A stretch of 64,000 nt of DNA from the NCBI RefSeq assembly GCF_001429285.1, contig NZ_LMJJ01000034.1:125159-189158 (forward strand), written 5' to 3'. The stretch comes from Ensifer sp. Root278. Lineage in GTDB: Bacteria; Pseudomonadota; Alphaproteobacteria; Rhizobiales; Rhizobiaceae. Below, in pieces: positions 32,823 to 40,441 of this stretch (position 1 is the first letter of the stretch; each line of letters opens with the position of its first letter). The position numbers and the translations under genes were made by a program. A model generated the notes under the pieces. The model saw only the letters and a program-made list of their open reading frames with translations, had not been told where the DNA came from and did no database searches.

Positions 32823-33308
32823 TTACGGGATGATGGTCGGGTTGACGCGAATCGGTAGCTGGTTAAGGCCGATCGTGAAGCGCTCGAGCTCGAAGTCGTC
32901 GGAGCCGCCGCCCGGGTAGAGCGGGCCGGAAACAACGCCGCGACTGTAGAAGATCGTGTTCGTCTTCCCGGCGCCGCCGTCGTTGCGCTCGATCTTGATC
33001 GCCATATTGTCGAGGTTGAGAGGGTCGCCGAAGGTGCGCAGGATGATCTGGCCGGCATCATCGAAGACGGACGCGACCTCAATTTGCGGGTCGCCGGCGT
33101 TCGCCGTGCCCTTCTGCTTCTGGGTCACCGGCTCGTCGAGCGTGTTGTAGCTGTTCATCGTGCTGTCGGCGCCGAAATCGCCGACGTTGCCGACCTTGCC
33201 GACCTGCACCCAGGTTAGAGCCACATAAGCGGACTGGATCAAATCGGTATTCTGGGCGAGCGCGCAAACATAGACCTTGCTGCCCTTCTTCGTTGCCTTG
33301 TTTGCCAT
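32823..33308 (-). CDS. Major tail (tube) protein
   Basis: 161 residues, beta-rich, starting ANKATKKGSKVYVCALAQNTDLI. Size and position directly upstream of the chaperone pair and after the tail terminator identify it as the tube subunit. Contains the frequent tube phrase DFGADSTMNSYNTLDEPVT. Encoded with 14 nt before the chaperone start. Confidence 0.75.
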   Translation of the reverse strand: MANKATKKGSKVYVCALAQNTDLIQSAYVALTWVQVGKVGNVGDFGADSTMNSYNTLDEPVTQKQKGTANAGDPQIEVASVFDDAGQIILRTFGDPLNLDNMAIKIERNDGGAGKTNTIFYSRGVVSGPLYPGGGSDDFELERFTIGLNQLPIRVNPTIIP

Positions 33309-33309
33309 G

Positions 33310-33735
33310 TCAGTTCTCCGGTTCGAAGGCGTGGTAGGGAATGGAGACGGGGATCTGTACCCGGTCGTCCTCTTGGAGTGGGCCAGCCGCCCAAGGCTCG
33401 CTGCTGATCGTGATCCTCACGCCAGAGGCGAAGAGTGTCTGGTTCTTGAAGTGGTCAACGACCTGGTCGACCACCGCGAGCGCGTCGATGATGCCCTGCC
33501 CGACCGGCCAGACGACCGAGACCTGCAACAACCCTCGCTTCTGCTGCGGATCGTCGCCCATGGTGATCTGACGCGTCCGGTTGGGCATGAAGGACAGGCG
33601 CAGGTACTTTGCCGGCGTAGGCTGTCCCGCCGCCGGAAAGACGACGTTCGGGCCGGCTATCGGCAAAACCTGCGGCATGGCCCGCAGCCGATCGGTCAGC
33701 GCCTTGAAGATGATTGCGTCGGTACCGGTCGCCAT
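33310..33735 (-). CDS. Tail terminator-like protein (DUF4128/gpU type)
   Basis: 141 residues: an N-terminal helix (DAIIFKALTDRLRAMPQ), central strands KYLRLSFMPNRTRQITMG, then helix IIDALAVVDQVVDHF. This layout and the place just before the tube gene suit a tail terminator that caps the tube and joins it to the head. Stop is 1 nt from the tube gene start. Confidence 0.65.
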   Translation of the reverse strand: MATGTDAIIFKALTDRLRAMPQVLPIAGPNVVFPAAGQPTPAKYLRLSFMPNRTRQITMGDDPQQKRGLLQVSVVWPVGQGIIDALAVVDQVVDHFKNQTLFASGVRITISSEPWAAGPLQEDDRVQIPVSIPYHAFEPEN

Positions 33736-33748
33736 GTATCGATTGCCT

Positions 33749-33991
33749 ATGTCTGAAAAGCCGCCTCTCAGCGACGATGAAGTCTACGAGCGTATCCACG
33801 ACGCCCTGCTGGCATTGGGACGCGGCGACGGCGCGACAGTGCGAGGCGACACCACCTTCAAAGCGGCGCGCAAGGCACTGTCCGTGCTTCAACTTGGCCT
33901 GCTGGTCTCCATCGAGAACGGAACCGAGGTGAATGCCGCGATTAAAGTCCCAGACGAGACTTCAACTCTGCCGCCTTCCGATCCACGATGA
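33749..33991 (+). CDS. Moron: small helical protein, 80 aa
   Basis: Plus-strand ORF from ATG 33749 (MSEKPPLSDDEVYERIHDALLALGRG), starting 14 nt from the opposite-strand start of the tail terminator and overlapping the next minus gene tail-to-tail by 50 bp. The composition is natural (acidic helix, then VLQLGLLVSIENG), but no strong ribosome site is seen. Function unknown. Confidence 0.45.
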   Translation: MSEKPPLSDDEVYERIHDALLALGRGDGATVRGDTTFKAARKALSVLQLGLLVSIENGTEVNAAIKVPDETSTLPPSDPR

Positions 33992-34388
33992 TCGGCCAGT
34001 TCTGAGCGGCCATCCGGACAAAGCCGTCGGCAGGCTGCCCGTTTGCTCCATACTCCCGATGGCCGGCATATGCTGCGGTGTAGCCGAAGTAGAGCGTATC
34101 CCCGATGTCGGCGCCCGCAATCACCGCTTCCACCTGAGCGAAGTCGGGACTATATGCCCTGCCCTCGGTTGGCTTGGACGAGGCGTTGATGGCCGGCATC
34201 GACGTCGAAGACGCAAGCAGGGAGGCGCGCAGAAAGCCAGTATCGACGCGCATTCGCCCGCCCTGCCCGACGGGCGTCTGCATCTCCTCAACGACCTCTT
34301 GCACGCTTTCTTTAAAGACCGCTTCGACCGCGCCCTCGATCTTGTCGGCCCACTGAGCGACCGCTGCGCTGAACGACAGCGTCGCCAT
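33942..34388 (-). CDS. HK97 gp10-like head-tail joining protein
   Basis: 148 residues: N-terminal helix, then GGRMRVDTGFLRASLLAS and YAGHREYGANGQPADGFVRMAAQNW. The DTGFLR..L and G...AYAG/HREYG elements are characteristic of HK97 gp10-family proteins that sit between connector and tail. Overlaps the head morphogenesis gene by 1 nt. Confidence 0.75.
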   Translation of the reverse strand: MATLSFSAAVAQWADKIEGAVEAVFKESVQEVVEEMQTPVGQGGRMRVDTGFLRASLLASSTSMPAINASSKPTEGRAYSPDFAQVEAVIAGADIGDTLYFGYTAAYAGHREYGANGQPADGFVRMAAQNWPIIVDRKAAELKSRLGL

Positions 34389-35425
34389 CAGACGGCCTCC
34401 GCACGGAAACGGCGCGCGACGGCGCCGATGTGGTCGATCTTGTATTCAAGCCGGCAACGGCAGCCCGCGATCTCGCTGACCGGCGCGCGCGGGTCGCCCG
34501 GGTAGCGCAGGAGCGCTCCGGATGGGCTCTGAAACACCTCGTCTATGCCTACTGCCTGGCCATTCAAGACGCGGTGCGTGTGACGCACGCGTTTGTCGCC
34601 AGCATCTCGCCATATCTTGGTGACGTCCTGCGCCTGAACTTTGCCGCCTTCGATCTGCTGGCGGATCGCTTCGTCGCGGGCCGAGCCGAGCGCCATCATA
34701 GTCTCAGTGCGCGCCAGCATCTCGCCGCGGAGAAGCAGGTTCTTGTCGCGCAGCCTGCCGAGGACTTTGGTGAGAGCGTCGCCGGTGATCGGCTTCCCCT
34801 CCCGCATAGCCGCCGCGATGGTGCGGTCGAAGCGCTTGTCGCGGGTCTTAAGCTCGAAGTACTCGCCCATCAGCTTCGGGTCGCCCGACGCGAGATTGAG
34901 GCGCGCCCGCTCGATGAACGCGATTTGGTGACGGGTCAGGCCGATAACGCCGCCCTCACGCTGCTTGCTCACTCTGTTGACGCGGCCGACAACGTCGAGC
35001 GCCGTCGAGCGCGGGTTCGCGCCTCTGGCAAGTCCGGCTTCCAGCGCCTGGCGGATGCCCTGCCGCTGGTCGTCGGTGATGTGGGTGACCATGGTCGACG
35101 ACAACTCGCGCAGGATCGCCTCGGCGGCCGGGTTGCGAACGCCGAAGCGCCAGATGACCCGGTTGCCCTGCGGGTCGGTCACCTTCGGCAGCTCACCGAT
35201 TGCGTTCGTGCCGCCAGCGTTGAAGGCCTCCTGCAGGGCGATTTCGAGTGCCGAGAAGGCTTCGGGCTCGATCTGCATTGCCTCGACCGCGCCGTTGATA
35301 TCACCACGATCAAGCCGCTCAATGACGCGTGCTAGGACGATGGACGAGCGGATCTCGTCGAAAGCCTCTCGAAATGCAGCGGCAAGTCTCGGCTCGAAGG
35401 TGGCAATCAGGTCATCAAATGTCAT
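34388..35425 (-). CDS. Phage head morphogenesis protein (Mu gpF-like)
   Basis: 345 residues from ATG 35425; the longer frame to 35671 encodes unrelated Cys-rich sequence across the moron promoter and is rejected. The C-terminal gpF signature is clear: ARTETMMALGSARDEAIRQQ, KIWRDAGDKRVRHTHRVLNGQAV, and PVSEIAGCRCRLEY. It acts in head assembly in Mu-like and many other phages. Here it is found downstream of the connectors rather than next to the portal. Confidence 0.85.
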   Translation of the reverse strand: MTFDDLIATFEPRLAAAFREAFDEIRSSIVLARVIERLDRGDINGAVEAMQIEPEAFSALEIALQEAFNAGGTNAIGELPKVTDPQGNRVIWRFGVRNPAAEAILRELSSTMVTHITDDQRQGIRQALEAGLARGANPRSTALDVVGRVNRVSKQREGGVIGLTRHQIAFIERARLNLASGDPKLMGEYFELKTRDKRFDRTIAAAMREGKPITGDALTKVLGRLRDKNLLLRGEMLARTETMMALGSARDEAIRQQIEGGKVQAQDVTKIWRDAGDKRVRHTHRVLNGQAVGIDEVFQSPSGALLRYPGDPRAPVSEIAGCRCRLEYKIDHIGAVARRFRAEAV

Positions 35426-35521
35426 AGGGTCTTTCTTCGCACCCCGGTCGCACAAGTCGACTATTCGGGAAGTTGTGGCATTATCTGAGCTTCTTCGGGT
35501 CCAATCGAACGGGGCAAAAAC

Positions 35522-36094
35522 ATGATTGCCGATGTCGCTGCAGAACCACTCACAAACGCAGGGATCGCTACGAGTGCCGCAGATATTGCGATCCTGGAGA
35601 AACTGCTGGTTAGGGAGACAGAAAGCCAAGCCGACCACTATTTTGATGAGTCTAGTGGCAATGAGCACCAAATTGTCTTGGCCGGAGAGGAGCCCGCCGG
35701 CTTTTACATTCGACCAAGAAACCTCATCGTTAACTGGCGCTCTGTTATGGGCACGACCTTACCAAATGCCGTTTTCGCTACAGTCTCCGCGGCGCAGCTG
35801 CCGTGGTTGACGCCATTCGCTGTCCTGGCGATCATTTGGGACGCGAGGGCGAAAATGGTCGTACCGCTAAAGCCAGAGCATGCCATCGTGCTAAGAGCGG
35901 TATATGAGTGTGGCGCACACGCGACCGAGCCCGAGATCGTAAAAGCAATCGCGAAACGTCGTTGGCAAAATCCGCATACGCCTGCGCATATCGATGTAAC
36001 CACAGTACTTGATCAGCTTTCAGACGCGTCCCTCGTAGAATTAGTAGACGGAAAAGCGCACCTCATCGACGACATCGTGATCGAGATGCCCTAA
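35522..36094 (+). CDS. Moron: hypothetical protein with winged-helix-like end, 190 aa
   Basis: Plus-strand gene between head morphogenesis and head-tail genes. The N-terminal half carries a hydrophobic patch (LPNAVFATVSAAQLPWLTPFAVLAIIWD). The C-terminal 70 residues (EHAIVLRAVYECGAHATEPEIVKAIAKRRW...VTTVLDQLSDASLVELVDGKAHL) look like a winged helix. Could be a DNA-binding regulator; unproven. Base composition is slightly lower in GC than its neighbours, a hint of separate origin. Confidence 0.6.
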   Translation: MIADVAAEPLTNAGIATSAADIAILEKLLVRETESQADHYFDESSGNEHQIVLAGEEPAGFYIRPRNLIVNWRSVMGTTLPNAVFATVSAAQLPWLTPFAVLAIIWDARAKMVVPLKPEHAIVLRAVYECGAHATEPEIVKAIAKRRWQNPHTPAHIDVTTVLDQLSDASLVELVDGKAHLIDDIVIEMP

Positions 36095-36102
36095 GCCGCC
36101 GG

Positions 36103-36465
36103 TCAGCGAGTTCTTCCCTGCACGATGAACACAACCGGCGTGATGCCGTCGAACTTGTTCGGATCCCCGGCGATGACGGCGTAGTCGTTGCCGCTGGCCG
36201 TGACGACGTCGCCGACGGTCGGCTCGATCGCCAGGCCGACGGACGAGATGTAGATCTGCATGTCGCCGGTCTTGATCGTGGTGCCGTCGATGTAGCGGGC
36301 CTCGTAGGCCATCGGGACAAGTGTTGCCGGGTATGGCGTGGTCACGGGCTCGCCGCCGAGAACGTTGTCGGGAGGAGTGATGCGCGTGACGACGCCGACC
36401 TGGCCGAACTTGGCAATGAGGCGCTGCGCCGTGGCTTGCAGACGGGCGTAAAGCGGGTTGGCCAT
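36103..36465 (-). CDS. Head-tail connector component, hypothetical
   Basis: 120 residues, beta-rich, starting MANPLYARLQATAQRLIAKFGQVGVVTR, a phrase common in small phage head-closure proteins. Overlaps the preceding connector gene by 1 nt and precedes the morphogenesis gene across a moron. Role by gene order. Confidence 0.6.
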   Translation of the reverse strand: MANPLYARLQATAQRLIAKFGQVGVVTRITPPDNVLGGEPVTTPYPATLVPMAYEARYIDGTTIKTGDMQIYISSVGLAIEPTVGDVVTASGNDYAVIAGDPNKFDGITPVVFIVQGRTR

Positions 36466-36959
36466 CAGACTACCAGCGCCCCGGGCCAGATCGGCGTCAG
36501 GAACGGCCAGAGCAGACCCTCGATTGCGGTGACGACCGGCGTTGCCAGTGCAACCACATCGTCGATGTCGGTCGACGACGAAGTCGCATACTCGACTTCA
36601 AGCTGCCCGACCTTTTCGCGCTTGACCGTAGATGTGCCGGTGACAACGGGCGAAAGACTGCCCGGGTTCGTCAGTTCGAGGAATGCCGCCTCATAGGAAG
36701 CGTTGATGATGGGGGTTGGCACCTCACCCGATGGGATCGCCTCCCCGTGATAGGTGGACGCGCCGGTGCGTGGCCATGCCCGCTCCTGGGCATATCCGCC
36801 GGTGCGGTGACCATTGATCCGAGGTTCGTACCGATCGATCACCAGAGAACCGCGCTGGCGCGCTGCGGTCTTCTGAGCATCGGTCGTGCCATCGGGGAAG
36901 ACATAGCCGGCCGCCGTAGCGTAAGCCGTGAAGCCGTCGTTATCGCCATATCCGGCCAT
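36465..36959 (-). CDS. Head-tail adaptor (DnaT-like phage connector)
   Basis: 164 residues. The helical core RQRGSLVIDRYEPRINGHRTGGYAQERAWPRTGA is typical of the DnaT-like adaptor family that binds beneath the portal. It starts the connector block after a non-coding gap with two hairpins (36960-37092). Confidence 0.7.
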   Translation of the reverse strand: MAGYGDNDGFTAYATAAGYVFPDGTTDAQKTAARQRGSLVIDRYEPRINGHRTGGYAQERAWPRTGASTYHGEAIPSGEVPTPIINASYEAAFLELTNPGSLSPVVTGTSTVKREKVGQLEVEYATSSSTDIDDVVALATPVVTAIEGLLWPFLTPIWPGALVV

Positions 36960-37027
36960 GTCATTCCTCTCAGATTACATTAGTCTTTCATCAATAAAGG
37001 CGGTGCATTCTTGCTCACAGCAGGGAG

Positions 37028-37079
37028 CGCCAGCACTCACACTGCTGGCGTAGGGAGGGGGCTCGCTGTCTTTACAGCG
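37028..37079 (-). terminator. Two hairpins between capsid block and connector block
   Basis: Stem CGCCAGCA/TGCTGGCG (37028-37050) and stem CGCTGT/ACAGCG (37064-37079) lie in the only sizeable gap of the late operon. Neither has a long T-run on the minus strand, so partial termination or mRNA processing is as likely as full stop. Confidence 0.4.
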
Positions 37080-37092
37080 GCCCCATTTGCTT

Positions 37093-37449
37093 TCAGGGCT
37101 TGGTTGCCAGGTCTTCGAGAGCGGCGATGATCTCGTCCTTCTTGGCCGGCGTCTTGTCGCCGAGCAGCTTGGCTGCTGCTGCCTTGAAAGACATGAACTG
37201 CACGTTCGGGTCGGTTGCCATCGCGAGGACTTCGGTCACGGACTTCGAACCGTCGCCTTCGTCAGCACCCTCCTCGTCGCCATCAAGGGTCAGATGGCCG
37301 GCATCCACCCAGGCTTTGACCACCGGATGACCCTTGATCGTCTTCCAGTCTGATGTTTCGACTTCGAGCGAGCCGCCGCCGGCAATGACCGGACCGCCCG
37401 GGATGCCGAAGCCACCCGGGCGCGTATTCTGAATGGTAATCTTGGACAT
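37093..37449 (-). CDS. Hypothetical head-region protein with C-terminal HeH/SAP-like helix pair
   Basis: 118 residues: beta-rich N-terminus (SKITIQNTRPGGFGIPGGPVIAGGGS), acidic linker DEEGADEGDG, and helices ending KLLGDKTPAKKDEIIAALEDLATKP, which resemble a small HeH/SAP-type motif. Follows the capsid gene by 12 nt. Such proteins are common near the major capsid gene; exact role unknown. Confidence 0.6.
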   Translation of the reverse strand: MSKITIQNTRPGGFGIPGGPVIAGGGSLEVETSDWKTIKGHPVVKAWVDAGHLTLDGDEEGADEGDGSKSVTEVLAMATDPNVQFMSFKAAAAKLLGDKTPAKKDEIIAALEDLATKP

Positions 37450-37461
37450 AGCGAAAACTCC

Positions 37462-38400
37462 TCAGATGCCGTCGAGGTAGCGCATCGCGCCGGGACGACG
37501 AACTTCGACACCGCCGAGGCGGAAGATGCCCGGCACTTCGAACTTCAGCAGGCGCTGCTCGGCCTGCAACCAGCGCAGCGGCATCGGCACGTGCATCTTC
37601 ACGACGTCGGGCGAGCGGCGGTAAGCCACCATGCGGTGGGTGCTCCCGGCGCCAGCGTTTTCCAGCCCGAACACGGCACGGATCGTCAGCGGCCGGCCGG
37701 TCCGAATGGTGTAGATGTTTGCGCGCTGGATGTGTTCCAGGATGGTGGTGGTCATCGTCGCGTCGAGACGCTTTGTGGCGATGAGTGCATATCGGTCCTG
37801 GTCGAGCAGGATGGTGTCTGCCTGCTCGATGCCGTTGGAGGCAGTGAAGATCACACCGAGGACGCTATTGACGTCGGCGAGGATCTCGTCGGCCGTCTTG
37901 GTGGTCCAGGTCGCCGTACCGCCCGCCCCGTACGCCGCGGTGAGTGCGGTAACGGAGGTCGTGTTGAGCAAGCCCTGCATGCCGAGCTTGGAGCGGCCGA
38001 GGAATGCGACGTTGTCGACGTACTGCTCGTACTTGCGACGGGCCGCATCAGCGCGGTCGTTCTGCAGGCGGATGCCATAGGCCTGGGCATGGGCAAGCTC
38101 CTGCAGATTGTACCGGTAGCCGATTGCTGCCATCCAGACACGGCTGTTGCCGCTGTCGAGCTTGAAGTCGACGAACGGGATGTCATCTCCATCCGGAGCA
38201 AACTCTCGCGCCTGGCCGACGTCGTCGCCCATCGAGAAGAAGTCGATGGCGGTGGTCCAGTCCGGCGCCGAATTATCGACCGGAACCAGTTCACGATACT
38301 GGAAATCCGGATACTCGCGAGCGTAGATGCCCGGCTCGATGTAGTTCTGAGCCGTGCGGAGGAAGTTCAGCGCCAGCGCGGGCGCGTCAGTGGTGAACAT
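37462..38400 (-). CDS. Major capsid protein (DUF2184-like)
   Basis: 312 residues from ATG 38400, preceded by AAGGAGAACACAG. The HK97-fold capsid of this phage group starts MFTTDAPALALNFLRTAQNYIEPGIYAREYPDF; middle helix EQYVDNVAFLGRSKLGMQGLLNTTSV. Size and location after the protease/scaffold and decoration genes fit. The extra 25 residues of the longest frame lack a ribosome site and are dropped. Confidence 0.8.
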   Translation of the reverse strand: MFTTDAPALALNFLRTAQNYIEPGIYAREYPDFQYRELVPVDNSAPDWTTAIDFFSMGDDVGQAREFAPDGDDIPFVDFKLDSGNSRVWMAAIGYRYNLQELAHAQAYGIRLQNDRADAARRKYEQYVDNVAFLGRSKLGMQGLLNTTSVTALTAAYGAGGTATWTTKTADEILADVNSVLGVIFTASNGIEQADTILLDQDRYALIATKRLDATMTTTILEHIQRANIYTIRTGRPLTIRAVFGLENAGAGSTHRMVAYRRSPDVVKMHVPMPLRWLQAEQRLLKFEVPGIFRLGGVEVRRPGAMRYLDGI

Positions 38401-38411
38401 CTGTGTTCTCC

Positions 38412-38876
38412 TTACTTGGTGACGCCCAGGCGCAGGCGCGCGAGCTGGTTGGTACCGCTCGTGACGCTTGCCCATTCGGCATTTTCGATCAGCTGGTTGG
38501 CCGACGAGTTGGAAACGTTGGTGAAGCCGCCTGTTGGCGTCATGTAGACGGGATCGCCTTGGGCGACAGCGACAAGCGCAGTGACCCAGATCGAACCGTT
38601 TTTCATGACGCTGATCTGGTCGTACGGCTTGTAGACCTCGCCGTTGGCGAAGGGCAGCGTGCGATCGACGACGGCGACGCCGGCGAACTTGCCGATGGCG
38701 GCCGGCAGCTTCACCGTGTCCTCGACGGTGTCGTAGATGACGCCGACCCCAAACGGGATGTTGCCGGAGGCGGCCGCAACGATCATCGAGGTGATGAAAT
38801 GCGGCTCGCTGGTCGCGATCATGCCGGGATAGCCGGCCGGGGTATCACGCGAATAGGAGACGGGAGGGAAGGCCAT
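38412..38876 (-). CDS. Head decoration / structural cement-like protein
   Basis: 154 residues from ATG 38876, coupled by a TAATG overlap to the scaffold gene stop. Beta-rich with FAGVAVVDRTLPFANGEVYKPYDQISVMKNGSIWV, resembling small decoration proteins (DUF2190/Gp24-like) encoded beside the capsid. Precedes the capsid by 11 nt. Confidence 0.65.
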   Translation of the reverse strand: MAFPPVSYSRDTPAGYPGMIATSEPHFITSMIVAAASGNIPFGVGVIYDTVEDTVKLPAAIGKFAGVAVVDRTLPFANGEVYKPYDQISVMKNGSIWVTALVAVAQGDPVYMTPTGGFTNVSNSSANQLIENAEWASVTSGTNQLARLRLGVTK

Positions 38877-39439
38877 TATGCGTTCTCCTTCTGATTGCCC
38901 ATCCAAGCGTTACGATCGCGAGCAAGCATTGCCTCGTAAGCCTTGTTGGAGTCGGTGAGGTCCGCGTCCGACGTCAGCCCCTGCTTGACGACACTGCGGA
39001 ACGGATCGCTGGGGTTCTTGGCCACGTCCTCGACGAGCATGTCGAAGCGGGCATCGATGTAGGCGTCCGACTTGTCGGCGACCGCAGCATCACCGATCTT
39101 GGCGACGACCACAGCCTTGCGGATGGCGGCATCGGACAGGCCCGCGGTCTTGACGTCCTTCGCCAGAACCTTGGCCTTGGCGACGAGATCGGCGCGGGCC
39201 TGAACGCGCTTGTCGAGGTCGGCGTCGGAAAGCACCTTGGCCTTCGTGGCGTCAATCTCGGCATCCTTCTTCGCCAGCTCGGCATCCTTGGCGGCCAGAG
39301 CCGTCTGATGTGCCGTTTCGGTGGCGGTAAGCTTGGAAACGGCGTCGGCAAGGCGCTGCTGGAGCGTGCCGATCACCGTGGCGCCCTGGTCGGTTACTTC
39401 AACCGGGATGCCATCGACGGTAACCGTCTTCAGGGTCAT
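38876..39439 (-). CDS. Possible nested scaffold protein (internal start)
   Basis: Same frame as the protease gene, starting MTLKTVTVDGIPVEV at 39439 after AGAGGAAAAGATC, giving 187 residues that contain only the coiled-coil half. Nested scaffold genes inside protease genes are known in lambda (C/Nu3). Depends on use of the internal ribosome site. Confidence 0.45.
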   Translation of the reverse strand: MTLKTVTVDGIPVEVTDQGATVIGTLQQRLADAVSKLTATETAHQTALAAKDAELAKKDAEIDATKAKVLSDADLDKRVQARADLVAKAKVLAKDVKTAGLSDAAIRKAVVVAKIGDAAVADKSDAYIDARFDMLVEDVAKNPSDPFRSVVKQGLTSDADLTDSNKAYEAMLARDRNAWMGNQKENA

Positions 39440-40024
39440 GATCTTTTCCTCTTTCGGTTTCTGATCACTGGTGAACGGGGCGGCGCCCCACTGTCCCGCA
39501 CCGTCGCCGATGCGAGCTTGCGATCCGGCGCGGCCACGCTCGACGATGGCGACGTGGTTGATCCGGATATCTTTCTGGATGGCGTCGTACTTCTCGCCCT
39601 CGGGCGTCGTGCCCGGCTCCCATGCGAGATCGCAGGTGTAGCCGGCGGAAAGCTCGCGCTTGCCCTCGTCGATCGCCTTGATTGCCGCGGCGTCCATAAC
39701 GACGAGCGGGATGCGGACGAATTCTCCGTCGCGCGCCACCTCATCGCCGATCTGGCCGACCGATACTGCCTTCCATGTGTCGGCGGTGACCACTTCGGTC
39801 GGGTGATCGTTCGTCACCGGCTTGTGGGCGTAACTGCCGAGGCTGTCGCGGGCGAAGACCTGATCGGCCGGACGATAGACCTTGACCACCGGCAATTCAG
39901 GCTTGCCGACCTCGTGACCGGCATAGTCCTGGATGCCAGTACGCGCTGTCCGGACCTCAGCAACTAGGTAGCCGTCGGCGGTCCGTCGCGTGCCCGCGAT
40001 CGGCGCAGTGTCTGTAAATTTCAT
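38876..40024 (-). CDS. Prohead protease / scaffold protein (DUF2213-like)
   Basis: 382 residues from ATG 40024. The N-terminal half (about 1-190) matches the DUF2213 capsid-maturation type: GYLVAEVRTARTGIQDYAG, KPVTNDHPTEVV, GKRELSAGYTCDL, INHVAIVERGRAG. The C-terminal half is a charged coiled coil (about 225-290) fit for scaffolding. An internal ATG at 39439 with AGAGGAAAAG upstream may produce the scaffold half alone. Between portal and capsid genes as expected. Confidence 0.8.
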   Translation of the reverse strand: MKFTDTAPIAGTRRTADGYLVAEVRTARTGIQDYAGHEVGKPELPVVKVYRPADQVFARDSLGSYAHKPVTNDHPTEVVTADTWKAVSVGQIGDEVARDGEFVRIPLVVMDAAAIKAIDEGKRELSAGYTCDLAWEPGTTPEGEKYDAIQKDIRINHVAIVERGRAGSQARIGDGAGQWGAAPFTSDQKPKEEKIMTLKTVTVDGIPVEVTDQGATVIGTLQQRLADAVSKLTATETAHQTALAAKDAELAKKDAEIDATKAKVLSDADLDKRVQARADLVAKAKVLAKDVKTAGLSDAAIRKAVVVAKIGDAAVADKSDAYIDARFDMLVEDVAKNPSDPFRSVVKQGLTSDADLTDSNKAYEAMLARDRNAWMGNQKENA

Positions 40025-40172
40025 GAGTAGTACCTCAGAAGAAAAACGATCTGCGGCGATGGCGGTCCGACACACCGTCAACGCAAGCAGCGAGATCAGA
40101 CCATGGTCCGATACTAAAATTTCAGCGCTGGGCTAGGTTTTGGACCCGCACAACAGTCGAAGGAGTTTTGTC

Positions 40173-40265
40173 GTGACAAAGGTTTTGGTTGCCGCGATGG
40201 CGCTGGTAATAGTTGGTTTCTGGGGTTCTGTCGGCGTTCTGATTTACTCACTGCTTGCGTCTTAG
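40173..40265 (+). CDS. 30-aa single-TM micro-protein
   Basis: GTG 40173 with AAGGAG 8 nt upstream; about one TM helix (VLVAAMALVIVGFWGSVGVLIYSLLA). Plus strand in the 417-bp gap between scaffold and portal genes. With 40335 it forms a pair of tiny membrane genes. Function unknown. Confidence 0.45.
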   Translation: MTKVLVAAMALVIVGFWGSVGVLIYSLLAS

Positions 40266-40334
40266 TTAGTAGCGGAGCCGTCGTCTCTCCCCTATAGTTG
40301 CTCCCGGCAATGGAGGTTGCCTAGGGAGGATTGT

Positions 40335-40427
40335 ATGAGCGACACCACATTTGGATTTCTGTTGGCGGCCGAGTTGTCGGCCTTACTCTGGGCCGCACTT
40401 TTCATGGTGATATTCTCGGCCTCTTGA
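40335..40427 (+). CDS. 30-aa single-TM micro-protein
   Basis: ATG 40335 preceded by GGGAGG; sequence MSDTTFGFLLAAELSALLWA and a hydrophobic end. Ends 15 bp before the portal gene stop on the other strand. Same length as the 40173 product but not clearly homologous. Function unknown. Confidence 0.45.
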   Translation: MSDTTFGFLLAAELSALLWAALFMVIFSAS

Positions 40428-40441
40428 TGAGCCTATCGGGT

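Noticed and set aside
37591-38547. 318-codon plus-strand ORF
   Set aside because: Antisense of the major capsid gene; no start signal.
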